From contig JALPQD010000361.1 of the NCBI GenBank assembly GCA_023101885.1, positions 406,327 through 470,326 on the forward strand: 64,000 nt of DNA, in the 5' to 3' direction. Source of the DNA: Typhlomys cinereus (Eukaryota; Chordata; Mammalia; Rodentia; Platacanthomyidae). Made by a program: the position numbers and the translations under genes. Shown here piece by piece: positions 47,640 to 57,597 of the stretch. Each line of letters starts with the position of its first letter. Positions within the stretch are counted from its first letter, which is position 1. Under the pieces are notes generated by a model. The model was given only the letters and a program-made list of their open reading frames with translations, was not told the origin of the DNA and searched no databases.

Positions 47640-48110
47640 ATTTCACTTCCAGCGCCCGCTTTCCGTCTTTTTCCCTCCTCCAGCAGGAAACACGACTCGC
47701 GTGTTGGAGCCCCACTTCTCGCTTCCTCCAGACCCACCTCCGGCCCCGCTCGGTGCCTGACTCTGTCCCTAGCTATTCCATTTGTCTATGTTGAACTGCA
47801 AATTACCTTGAATTAACGCCGAACGGGCAGCATTCTGAACCCCTCATTCGCCGCGGAGCCGCGCGAGCGGCACCGGGCGCCCCTTTCACCCCAGCGGCAG
47901 TGCTCTCGCCGGCGGCCACTGGCACCGGGAGCTCTGGGCATCGGTGGCTGGTGCTGCCAGCTCGTCGCGCTGGTCCTTCTCTCCTTACTGAGAACCCCAG
48001 ATTCCACCGGTGCTCCAACGTCGGACCAGACGCATTCAGCCACTAACACTTCATGGGGCATTACCAGGAGAACGGGCTCGGGGTGCAGTCTGTTCACAGG
48101 TGCGGTCCAC
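47640..48110. promoter_or_regulatory. CpG-rich patch, possible CpG island
   Basis: Dense CpG and high GC, notably ATTCGCCGCGGAGCCGCGCG (47847-47866) and nearby CTCGCCGGCGGCC, in an AT-rich setting. An AT-richer gap at 47765-47815 splits it. Several overlapping frames of 60-94 codons on both strands have no recognised domain. A CpG-island promoter (for example of a non-coding RNA) or the 5' part of a retrocopy from a CpG-island gene are both possible. Confidence 0.45.
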
Positions 48111-49280
48111 TAGTGAAATGACCGAAGGAAGCAGCGAATCACTGGCAACTCGAGCAACAGCCCCGCTGATGGGCTTGGAGAGCCCAGCATAACATACCAC
48201 AAAGGGATTAAGACAGACTGAACTTCGACTGGGGCTGGAAACAGAACAATTCAGGGAGTTATTGGCTGACTCAAGGTTCTGTGAGTGCTGAAGGCTTTTA
48301 TATTGTGCAAATCACATATTAAGGACTTAACAACATGCAAAACAAAATGAAGGAATGTGGGAGAGCAAGAAGCAATACACTGCCACAGCACACGAAGCAG
48401 TCTGGAGTGGGTAGCCAACCTAGATTTGGCACCTATCGCTGTCCTTACACCTGGAATATTCACATCCAGTGTGCAGAGGTGTCACCTAACACCATGGTAT
48501 AACCCGGTCACTGTCAAGGCTTAAGTCAGAGACACTCCTCAAGAGATTGTTTACATGAGCCATTTTTCTTAAAGTAAATCTTATTGCCTGTTTATTCATA
48601 TTCTCTTTGATTGCTTTTCTCTGAAGGATCACAGCATATGTCCTTGCTTGAAAAATGAAATCGTTGATACTTTGGCTTTCTAGGAATTCTGACATAACCA
48701 TTGGTGTGCAATTAGTAAGGAACTTGCCAGTGTCTAAGTCCGAGGAGCAACTTAATGTGCTTGGCCGCCATCCATCTCCACAGGAATCCGATTAGGAGAT
48801 TGTAACTTCCCGTGGGACAGAGATGAGAAAGTTGAAAAAGTTTTGAGATGTTTCATGGTAAGAGGACACACTGATACTTGCAGTTTACTTCTGCCCTCCC
48901 TTACCTTACCACTGCCGACAGCTTAGTGGACACTGAGGTTACCTTGTGTTTTACGAGGCCTTGTCCACACTCCATGGTCCTGTAGAGTTCTGAGAACATG
49001 GATTTTCTCTTTTGGATTCACATTCCCATGGAAAGGACTCACTGTTCAACACGAGCTTTTTAAACACAAATATAATTAGTGGGAGTCACGAGACCTCTCT
49101 GCCTGTGTCAGCGACCTCTGTCATTTATGGTAAAATACCCTTTGCCATGAAGATGCACTTGTGTCCTTTGTGACATGATCATAATCTGTAATCTTAATTT
49201 GCTATAGAAGAAAATGAGTAAAGTCATTATTTTTCCCTGGGTTTTTCAGCTCTCCTTGGCAAGGTAGACAGAGCCCACTC
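48111..49280. other. No gene recognised
   Basis: Unique sequence. An antisense frame of 71 codons (48701-48486, MVMSEFLESQSINDFIFQAR at its start) is unrecognised. No RNA gene seen. Confidence 0.5.
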
Positions 49281-49283
49281 ATG

Positions 49284-49351
49284 TCCCGGTGTAGCTCAGG
49301 GGGTCCTAGCTTACTTTCAACACACAAGCTTGTATCCACAGCATCTGCACC
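49284..49351 (+). mobile_element. Degenerate ID-like SINE
   Basis: CCGGTGTAGCTCAGGGGGTC (49286-49305) has the A-box form of ID/tRNA SINEs, and TGTATCCACAGCATCTGCAC (49331-49350) sits where the B box and end would be. Confidence 0.4.
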
Positions 49352-49758
49352 TTCTCTGGAAGTATCAATGGTTCACCAGCTTCTGTCATTTTTCAAATAA
49401 GACATAGTGTGGTGGTCTAGAAAAAGGAAGACCCCACTCTTGTGTGCTGTGATGAAACTGTGTGCAGTGTGCTATAGAAAATATGCTGTGGAAAATTATG
49501 ACCTTAGACTAACTGCTCCTTGGCCCCTGTACACTGCTTACGCATGAGGACAGTCACTGCTTGTACTTAAAAGAGTCAAACCTTGCTCTCGCTATCTGCT
49601 GACCACTTGGTTTCATAGTTACAGCTTTGGGTCAGCAAGAGGCCCACTCAAGGTTTCCACCCCAACCCTCACCACTATCTGAATTCCAGCTGCAACCACC
49701 CGCTGAAACTGCCAGCTTGTGTCACTAATTGGATGGCACGTACCAACTTAGAAACTGC

Positions 49759-49764
49759 TATAAG
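49759..49764 (+). promoter_or_regulatory. LTR TATA box
   Basis: TATAAG within the solo LTR, about 130 bases before its polyadenylation signal. Transcription would start some 25-30 bases downstream if the promoter still works. Confidence 0.65.
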
Positions 49765-49892
49765 AACTGCCCCCCTGCTCCTACTCAGGACTCCAACATG
49801 AGGTCTCGAATTCTGATGGGGTCCTAAGGCTCCATCTAAGGTCCCAATCTTGGGTGGAGTCTTGAGGCTTCAGTTCTGTTCAACGCACTTTC

Positions 49893-49898
49893 AATAAA
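49893..49898 (+). terminator. LTR polyadenylation signal
   Basis: AATAAA in the R-like region of the solo LTR, followed by a TTTTCGGTC and TGTCTGT-containing U5-like stretch. Confidence 0.7.
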
Positions 49899-49966
49899 CA
49901 TCCTTTTCGGTCAAGCTCATTGTCTGTACCTCATTGTATGAACTTCTAGATCCCGAAACAATAGTG

Positions 49967-50975
49967 ACATAAGCTACTGTCTGTCTTGTCTTGAACCAAT
50001 CTTATTTTTCTTTTTATCTGAATTTTCTGTTTCCTGAACTCTCCTTTGGGTCTCTTGGCATTATAATGCAGCAATTGAATAATTAACTTCTGACATGTCC
50101 TTGGTAATTACAGCTTCTGAGACAATGAAACTAATTCCTCTCATAATTTGAAACATCTTGCGCTATCATCTTTCTATTTTTTCCTTTACTTTTTATTTTT
50201 CAATGTAATAAAAACCCTTTCCGAGACCCCTTTTGGCTAATCATTCATTTTCATGAGGACACTTACCTGCCTGTTACTTACAGTTTTCAAAGATATATTT
50301 TGTAAGATCAAAAGGCTGAACACATCATGCCACAGACAAGGAACGGGGGGATTTTACTGGTTACATGGCTCCATGGCAAATGGACTAATCCTGAGAATGG
50401 AGAAAAAGTGGGTCTGAAGGTGTGGTGGAGTTTTGGTCCCTAGACTTGTATGCGGGACGAAGGACAGAAGGAAATGAGTCTTCAGTCCCTGCCCAGTGAG
50501 GTACCAAAGTGAGGACTTTGCAAGTGCCTGCTGGGCTTTGGGGGGGACACAGTGGCCAGCCAGCAGAACTCTTGCTCCGAAGGTGGGTGTTGGAGGATAG
50601 GGAATCTATCATTTTTATTTCACACCTCCAAATTTTTTTACTCTTACCTTTAAAATCAGTAAGCACTTAGCATGGCTACTCTTAAAGATCTCAAGTAAAC
50701 TAGGAGGCAGGTCGTGCTCCAGAGTCTGCTATGATTACAACTGGAGGTAAGCGCCGCTGCAACGCTTGGAGACCACAGGGTAGGACAAACAAGGATTCGG
50801 AGCAATAAATCTGATGCAAAGCTTGAAACGTGGCCAGGCATTGCATACTGCAACATGCAGGCATTCAGTCCTGCCTCAGAGGAACTGTCTTTGACATGCA
50901 AGCATGAACCAGTCATGTCCATGTCTGACAGTGGGCACAGGAAGCCAGCCTTGGCTCAGCCTCCGCCCCGTGGCT
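49967..50975. other. No gene recognised
   Basis: Unique DNA, with no supported coding or repeat feature. Confidence 0.55.
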
Positions 50976-50979
50976 CCAC

Positions 50980-51133
50980 CTGCGTATGGTGATTTCCTGG
51001 TCCTCGTTCCTTGAGTCCCAGCTTCATGCACCTGCATGTGGTGATTTCCTGGTCCTCGTTCCTTGCGTCCCAGCTTCATGCATCTGCGTGTGGTGATTTC
51101 CTGGTCCTCGTTCCGTGAGTCCCAGCTTCATGC
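50980..51133 (+). repeat. 52-bp tandem repeat, three copies
   Basis: TGGTGATTTCCTGGTCCTCG starts at 50987, 51039 and 51091. Each unit closes with GTCCCAGCTTCATGC. Copies differ at only a few positions. Confidence 0.95.
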
Positions 51134-51270
51134 CCAACCGGTTACATTTGTTCTTCTCTGTGGAATGCCAAGAAGACCTGGAATTTATCCAACTTCCTTT
51201 AGCTATTTTAGAGTATCGCCAGCATCATCATTAGAGTATCTACAGCATCATCTACAGAAAACACTCCCTT

Positions 51271-51312
51271 TCATCATCATCATCATCGTCGTCACCATCA
51301 TCATCATTATTG
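51271..51312 (+). repeat. (ATC)n microsatellite
   Basis: A CATCATCAT run interrupted by GTCGTCACC. Confidence 0.9.
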
Positions 51313-52585
51313 GGAAGGAAAACAGACAAAATGACCAAGATATAATGTAACCCAGGATGTGTTATGCAGAAAATGATTTCTGAAGGATTTGAGGTTTTCA
51401 CTAAGGAAGTGTGACACCCCTTGGGAAGTTTTCTATTTTTTTCTGGGATAAGTGTTAGGAAAGAATACAGCTTCAGGAAGAACTTTGAATGGAAACAGCA
51501 TTATCCACCAATGTCTAAGGATAGACATTTCTTCAATTAAAGTCTAAGCCCCCGAGTTCTGTGGCAAGCACAAAGTACATCTGGCATGTCCCCATCTTCG
51601 GAAGGAAAGATAAACGGATTGCTGAGTCGTGTTGCACTTCAATGAGTTCTTCATTGTTAGATGAAAACATAGGGCACAGGTATGTTAGGTGCACAGGCAA
51701 AATGAGATTTCAGAACATAAAAACTAAGGAGACAGAGTCATTATTCAAAACACAATAATCTCAGCTGCTATGCGGCTCCGAGATGGCTCTGCAAGCTGAG
51801 AACGGCTGGACTGGTGGGGACAGTCACGTTCCTCTGCCTGCCTCTACCAGATGTCACTTCTGTGTGCAGAGCTGAGTCTCAAGGGCCTGTCAAACCTCTG
51901 TGAGTCCCATAGGTACATCCACATTCTCCATAAGAAAAAGAATGTACTTCCACTTGCGTATACTGAGCTTCTGAAATCTTTTGAAGTTGACAGTTTTCGT
52001 GTTGTAAGACAAGGAAGAGAGTGCTTACCACTTGGCATAACACAAGCCATGAAGGTCCTACTGTGCACCACTTGGGTATAAACCAGACACAAGCGTTCCA
52101 TGAGTTAACTGTTGGCGCAAACATTTTTTTCTAACCCTCATGAAAAATGACTATATAGTTATCTGTTTAATATAATGAAACCATGGGCATCATTTCACCT
52201 CATATTTCACTGATAGACCCTCCATATGTAATTGAAATCGACAGAAGGATGGAGAGAAGGAAGAATTTACCCATGACATAGGACGAAGGTTCTTGTCGGG
52301 CTAAAGCAGCAGGGATGTCTTTTGTAGAACCTGGCCTCTTACTGGGAACTGGATCGAAGTAGCGTGATTCAGCCGGGGGCACAGTACCTTCAAGTAACTG
52401 GACAGTTTTAATGATGGTGTCCAGTCACACACCACATGGCTGCCAGAGCCTACAAAAATCCCACTGAAACACACAAAGTTAGTGCTTTCGATTGACTCTC
52501 AGCTTCCAGGAATCTCATGGCAAAGTATGTGTTCAGTAGTAATAACTTTGGCGGCACTTTGGAGTTAAAATTCACTCTGAAATCT
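51313..52585. other. No gene recognised
   Basis: Unique DNA. Overlapping frames of 76-85 codons at 51844-52101 occur on both strands and carry no motif. Confidence 0.55.
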
Positions 52586-52589
52586 GTAA

Positions 52590-52720
52590 CGGTCATTCAG
52601 TTAGTCAAGAAGTATTTACCGAGCATCTCTCAAGTGCCAGCACTGCCGTAAGAAACACGGGTAAAGAGACGCACACGGCAAGGCAGCAGCAACAGCAGGA
52701 AGTGATATGTACAGCAGAGT
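52590..52720 (+). mobile_element. L2-like ancient LINE fragment
   Basis: AGTATTTACCGAGCATCTCT (52611-52630), then CAAGTGCCAGCACTGCC, is the decayed form of the well-known L2 3' phrase in which 'tatttattgagcacc' precedes 'gtgccaggcactg'. The downstream GAGACGCACACGGCAAGG fits its 'gacaaggtccc' region. Confidence 0.5.
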
Positions 52721-54693
52721 AAGCAACAGAAGGTTCACTGAAGTGAAAGTGTGTGGGAGCCGTCTAGGAAGCACACACCGAAACCCAGCCGTGAGAGAAA
52801 AGAAGGAATGAATAGAGCGTGGCGCAGCAGTCCTAGAGCAGGACAGCAGGGGTGGTTCCGGAAAGCACCGAGGAAAACTCTTCTTTCTGCTTGTGAATTT
52901 GTAAAGGAGAATTCCCATTAAGCAATAGTTTTGTTTTTCTCTCCACTGACAGATATGAGCAAAAATCAATGAAATAATTAGTCACTTTTGAAGAGAGAAA
53001 TCTGCTTTTGTGATCTAGCCCTATTCTGTCTATTTTGGGCCTTCAGAGGAATGTTGCCCATGTCATGTCTGCCATTGAGAGGAAGGTGAGCGAAGAGAAT
53101 AGTTCAACAACCCAGGACTCCACCTGTTCAGGCTGTGCCCATGAACCTCTCCTAGCGATGGCCCAGCAGCCCCTAGCAGCCTGAGACTCTCACCTGCAGG
53201 CACCATGTGCACACCCAGCACCTCCAAACAAAGCAACCAGAAGCTTCTTAGCAGCAAGGCATCCCCGCCTGCAGGTGCAGTGCAGCCCCAGCATCTCTCC
53301 AAGGTGCACCCAGCAGCCTGCTGGCAACGTGGCACCCCCAACTGAGCTGCACCCCCACTCATCCTGGACAATGGAATAGGTAGGTCTTTTCTTCCTGTTA
53401 GCAACCATCAAAACTTAGGTTCTGTACAATTCTATTGCTATTCTGTCCAGGCACCAGAAGGCAAAGGCCAATCCTGCTTGAACAGGGGCCAGATGTGCTC
53501 CAGATGCTGGCAGGTTATAGTCACTGACATCTACCAAAAAGAGATTTCTGTGAGGAATTAACAGGTTTATTCACTTTGCTATGAGTGCTCAATGCTACTT
53601 GTCAAGAATTGTACACTAAAGCTGGGCACACAGCAGTCAAGGATCACTAGTGAAAGGTCAGGCTGAGATACGGAACAGGTACTACCAGAAAGGATTGTGA
53701 AAATCATACAAAGTGCACGATGATAGCTCTTAAAGATCAGCAATATATTTCACAAATAGTTCCTCCCACTAATTCACTGCAGAAAATAAGCCACAAAATG
53801 GAAAGCAAGAGACCCTTGAAGGTAATATTTGCCAGACAAACTTAAATATAAAACAAGATGTTATAAATTTAGACTTCAAATGAAGCGAACAATTGTATCT
53901 ATCTGAAACAATGAGGAATTATTAATATAACAAAAACAAATGTCCCAGCTTCGTTTGGCAATCAATAACAAGAAGAAATAACAAATAGCCGCAGTGAAAG
54001 AAAATGAAACTAAAGGAACATCCTAAAACCTTGGGAATAAAAGAAGATGCTGGGGTTTCACATTTGCTTTTAAAGATAAAAACACGAAAGCACAAAATTC
54101 TGATTATGTGTGTTATGAGAAGGTAAGGCAGGAAATGGAGAGAATGAATAAATTATCAGAAATTAGGATGAAATAATGCAATTAACCGATTTTTGCATGG
54201 TATTTTATTCTGAATGTCTAAAACAGTCTGGCATAGAAGAGACACTTAAAACTATGAACTTGTCCACACTGATTTGTGTGCTGAGACTGTGGCGTGAGCG
54301 CTCCCCACATTTTCCCCCTTAAGGAATGGTGAGGTGGGAGCGGCCCACTCACAGTGGCAAGGGAGCAGGTTCCAGCCAAAGTCAGTTACACCGACCTTCG
54401 CATGTGTGGTGGTGACAGGGCAGCCGCCTCGCCTCTCACTGCCACAGCCAAGCACCACAGGGTGGCCAGGAAACAGCGGAGCCATCAGTGCTTGTCAGGA
54501 GAGACATAAATAGTTCGGCCTGCAGCCTCTCGGGTCTGTCCATACTTTCCAAGCCGTTAGAGCCTTCTCTTGCCAGTCAGATTAAAGATGAGATCTTACT
54601 GTTTTTCACAAGGTTTAAATTTAGTAATTTTATTATCTGAAAATGCTCTAAATAGGCCAAAGTAGAACATTCCCGTTTCCTTTGCTTGAAGCT
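52721..54693. other. No gene recognised
   Basis: Unique DNA, GC-richer at 53080-53350 and AT-rich at 53700-54250. An antisense frame at 53404-53063 (113 codons, Gly/Leu-rich) is unsupported. Confidence 0.5.
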
Positions 54694-54915
54694 GGAAGAA
54701 AGAGAGGGAGAGAGAGAAAGAGAGAGAGGAAAAGGGAGAAGGAGACAGAGGCAGTGGGAAAGAGAGGAAGAAAGAGAGAGAGGGAGAGGGAGAGAGAGGG
54801 AGACAGAGGCAGAGGGAAAGAGAGGAAGAAAGAGAGAGAGGGAGAGAAGAAAGTGTGAGAAAAGGAGAGGGAGACAGGCAGAAGGAGAGAGGGGAGAGAG
54901 AGGAGAGAGAGAGAG

Positions 54916-54946
<31 letters not shown>

Positions 54947-55380
54947 AGAGAGGGAGAAGGGAAAAGAGGGAGAAAGAGAGAGAGGGAAAGGGAGAGAGAG
55001 GGGGAGAGGGAGGGAGAGGGAGAGAAAAGGAGAGGGAGAGGGAGAGAAAAGGAGAGGGAGAGGGAGAGGGAGAGAAAAGGAGAGGGAGAGAGAGAGAGGG
55101 AGAGGGAGAGAAAAAGAGAGGGAGAGAAAGGAGAGGGAGAGGGAGAGAGAGGGAGAGGGAGAGGGAGGAAGAAGGAGAGGGAGGGAGAGGGAGAGAAAAG
55201 GAGAGGGAGAGGGAGAGTAAAGGAGAGGGAGAGTGAGAGGGAAGGAAAGGGAGAGGGAGGAAGAGGGAGAGGGAGGGAGAGGGAGAGGGAGGGAGAGGGA
55301 GAGAGAGGGAGAGGGAGGGAGAGGGAGGGAGAGGGAGAGGGAGGGAGAGGGAGAGAAAAGGAGAGAGAGAGAGGGAGAGA
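54694..55380 (+). repeat. Purine-rich (GGGAGA/GA)n tract, about 690 bp
   Basis: Almost only A and G on the plus strand, built from GAGAGGGAGAGGG-type hexamers, with rare pyrimidine breaks near 54745, 54804, 54853 and 54872. It is open in several frames for up to 279 codons, giving Arg/Glu/Gly-rich or Ser/Leu/Pro-rich nonsense that should not be read as protein. Mirror-symmetric polypurine can adopt triplex (H-DNA) structures and commonly causes sequencing slippage. Confidence 0.97.
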
Positions 55381-55504
55381 GCTGCCGCAGCACTCACAGG
55401 ACGACAGATTTCCAAAGTCAATCCTCTTCTCTTTTCACCATGTGGCTCCTGGGAGGGAGCTGGGCATGTCCATTTGTGCACAGGCATTTCTAGTACCGAT
55501 TCTT

Positions 55505-55630
55505 CTTCCTGACCTTAGTACGTGATCTTAGAAAAGTTACAGAAATTCTGAGTCTCGGTTTTCTTTGTGTAAAATGGAATCAGATGTTCTCTCTCATTTT
55601 CTTGTTCTATGAAATATATTCAAATTATTT
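55505..55630 (+). mobile_element. MIR ancient SINE
   Basis: CGTGATCTTAGAAAAGTTAC (55521-55540), then TCTGAGTCTCGGTTTTC and TGTGTAAAATGGAATCAGAT, match the MIR core and 3' region in which 'tgtgaccttgggcaagtcac' precedes 'cctcagtttcctcatctgtaaaatgg'. Confidence 0.65.
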
Positions 55631-56085
55631 AGAAGCTGCAGGAATTCTATAAATATAAGAGGGTTGTTCTGATTAAAAAGCATCAAAACACATTTGTGTT
55701 ATATTTCTCAAATGCTCACCCTGGGGAAAAATAAAGAAAGGCAGTAATAGGTGGATTGAAGTGCACTCTATCTGAGTTTTATTGGAGTCATGTCATCCAC
55801 ATTTTAAGTGCTCATGTAAGTTATGTCTTTCTTCCTGACAGCTTATTCCTCTAGTGGAAAAGGATGAAAAGCAGGGAGCAGAGGTAGTGAGTGATGGATG
55901 GGCTTGCTTCAAAGGATGACCAGGAGCCGAGAAGCCAGTTTCCTCTGAGGCTGCCTGGCTCCTGCTTTCACAGAAGCCTTTTAACCTGGGAAGGGCGGTC
56001 ATGACGTCTTGCGAGTTCCCTGCCGCATATGATGGGTTGGAAGTGCCTTCAATTCCTCCAACATTCTTCCAAAAAAACAAAACCT
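55631..56085. other. No gene recognised
   Basis: Unique sequence. An antisense frame at 56080-55793 (95 codons) is not recognised. Confidence 0.55.
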
Positions 56086-56089
56086 TTGT

Positions 56090-56335
56090 TTTTGTTACTT
56101 CAAAGAAAAGCCTAAAATAGAGTCGGCATCACAACATTGTGTAGGAAACAAAGTCCCCAAACCATAAACAGAAATGAGAAGTCGCAGAGCATTCCACAAC
56201 CCACAAAGGCAATAATACAATCCACCCATACTGTCCAAAATCCCAACCAAATCCAGTTCCCTGCTATGAGATAGCAACACAAATCTTCCAAAACGGCAGG
56301 CAGAGCTCATCAACTGACTGTGCACAACGTTTATA
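56090..56335 (-). repeat. Dispersed repeat, probably LTR-type, copy 2
   Basis: It shares AACCAAATCCAGTT (56247-56260), a TTCCAAAACGGCAGGCAG phrase (56287-56304) and a CATCAACTGACTGTGCACAA phrase, in the same order and orientation as 8940-9270. The minus-strand phrase GGTTTGGGGACTTTGTTTCC (56163-56144) suggests a rodent LTR. Confidence 0.55.
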
Positions 56336-56511
56336 TTTAATGATAAACTAATTCGCACTGATGATCTTTTCCAAATAAGCCTCAGAAGAACAGAGGGTTC
56401 CATTGCTTTGTTGTAAAATTGGCTACATTCCAAAGCAGTGATAATTCAGTAAACATAGAAAGTGATGGAAGCAACAGGTTTGCTGATAGGCATGCTTCCC
56501 ATGCTGCTCAG

Positions 56512-56830
56512 TGTGCGTGCGTGCGTGCGTGCGTGTGGTGTGGTATAGGAATACAAATGCAATTGTGCAGGTCAGAAAGCGATCTTTGGGTGTTGTTCTT
56601 TGCCTTTCTGCCTTATTTGATAGTGGGTCTCATGCTGCCGTGCAAGGCAGTTTAGCTTGCCCACAAGCTTCTGGCCCATGCTGTTCTGTCTCCCATTTCT
56701 GCTGGATGCACGGGGATGCAGAAACCTGAACTAACACTTCCTCCTTTTATGTAGTTCTAGGGATGTGAACTCAGGCCATCAGGCTTGGAGGCAATCACTT
56801 CAACACCTGCTCAGCTAATTCCCAGACCTA
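56512..56830 (-). mobile_element. B4-type composite SINE, antisense
   Basis: The reversed tail is (TGCG)n/(TG)n (56512-56540). GTGCAGGTCAGAAAGCGATC (56564-56583) and TTTGGGTGTTGTTCTTTGCC follow, then the B1-like middle, and the ID-like head reversed (GTTCTAGGGATGTGAACTCA, 56755-56774) ending AGCTAATTCCCAG. The same layout is seen in the opposite sense at 6681. Confidence 0.75.
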
Positions 56831-56954
56831 CTGTAATTTTCTGTGGTTCATCTCAAATCAGGAATTCAGGAGAAGTGTGTACTTCTGGCAGTGAATAGAC
56901 GGGAGGAATTCTGAAGCATAAATCTGTTCTGCACAAGTGGTTTTTCATTTAGGC

Positions 56955-57045
56955 TGGCCTAGTTTCAGGTGGTTGATATAGAGTCTCTGATGTTCTGAAT
57001 TATGGTTTGTTGATTTTTTTCAGTTTTGCTGCTCCTGCGATCATG
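56955..57045 (-). mobile_element. Short L1 3' UTR fragment, antisense
   Basis: CAGGTGGTTGATATAGAGTC and TCTGATGTTCTGAATTATGG (about 56967-57006) match bases 60-100 of the window almost exactly, and the match continues through GTTTGTTGATTTTTT to TTTGCTGCTCCTGC. Only about 85 bp is shared, so both ends are truncated. Confidence 0.8.
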
Positions 57046-57139
57046 GAATTTCTAAAAATGATATCTGAATAAACTTTTGACCCACTCACATGAGCTCATT
57101 TATTTAAAAAGATCACAGAAGAAAAGCTCACAGAACAGC

Positions 57140-57196
57140 ATATATATACTGTATATATATATATCATGTATATATCATATATGTATCATATATATC
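57140..57196. repeat. (AT)n-rich tract
   Basis: TATATAT runs interrupted by CATG and CATATATG, directly beside the 76-bp minisatellite. Confidence 0.92.
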
Positions 57197-57198
57197 AC

Positions 57199-57597
57199 AA
57201 CTGTGATGCTGCGGCCTGAGAAGGCTCAGCAGCCGCTGTCAGCGAGCAGCCTGGCTAGAGCCATCATTGCTCAGAACTGTGATGCTGCGGCCTGAGAAGG
57301 CTCAGCAGCCGCTGTCAGCGAGCAGCCTGGCTAGAGCCATCATTGCTCAGAACTGTGATGCTGCGGCCTGAGAAGGCTCAGCAGCCGCTGTCAGCGAGCA
57401 GCCTGGCTAGAGCCATCATTGCTCAGAACTGTGATGCTGTGGCCTGAGAAGGCTCAGCAGCCGCTGTCAGCGAGCAGCCTGGCTAGAGCCAATCATTGCT
57501 CAGAACTGTGATGCTGTGGCCTGAGAAGGCTCAGCAGCCGCTGTCAGCGAGCAGCCTGGCTAGAGCCAATCATTGCTCAGAACTGTGATGCTGCGGC
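57199..57597 (+). repeat. Minisatellite, 76-77 bp unit, about 5.2 copies
   Basis: CTGTGATGCTG starts at 57201, 57277, 57353, 57429, 57506 and 57583. Units contain GGCTCAGCAGCCGCTGTCAG and CGAGCAGCCTGGCTAGAGCC. Copies 4 and 5 carry GCTGTGGCC for GCTGCGGCC and the last intervals have one extra A, so later copies form a subtype. The unit is GC-rich with CpGs, and its GGCTC...GAGCC ends could pair. Confidence 0.97.

Larger units (their letters stand above)
49408..49960 (+). mobile_element. Solo LTR of an endogenous retrovirus, 553 bp
   Basis: The element begins TGTGGTGGTCTAG and ends CCCGAAACA, giving canonical TG...CA termini. It is flanked by ATAG (49404-49407 and 49961-49964), a match that can be stretched to ATAGTG on both sides. 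Inside are a TATAAG box (49759-49764) and AATAAA (49893-49898), spaced as the U3 and R regions of an LTR. No gag, pol or env sequence lies on either side, so the internal region has been lost by LTR-LTR recombination. A four-base duplication would point to a class I (gammaretrovirus-like) element; six would point to a class II element. Confidence 0.82.

Noticed and set aside
54596..55525. Open frames of 265-279 codons on both strands
   Set aside because: They lie wholly in the purine-rich simple repeat. The products are Arg/Glu/Gly or Ser/Leu/Pro low complexity, open because the repeat lacks stop triplets.
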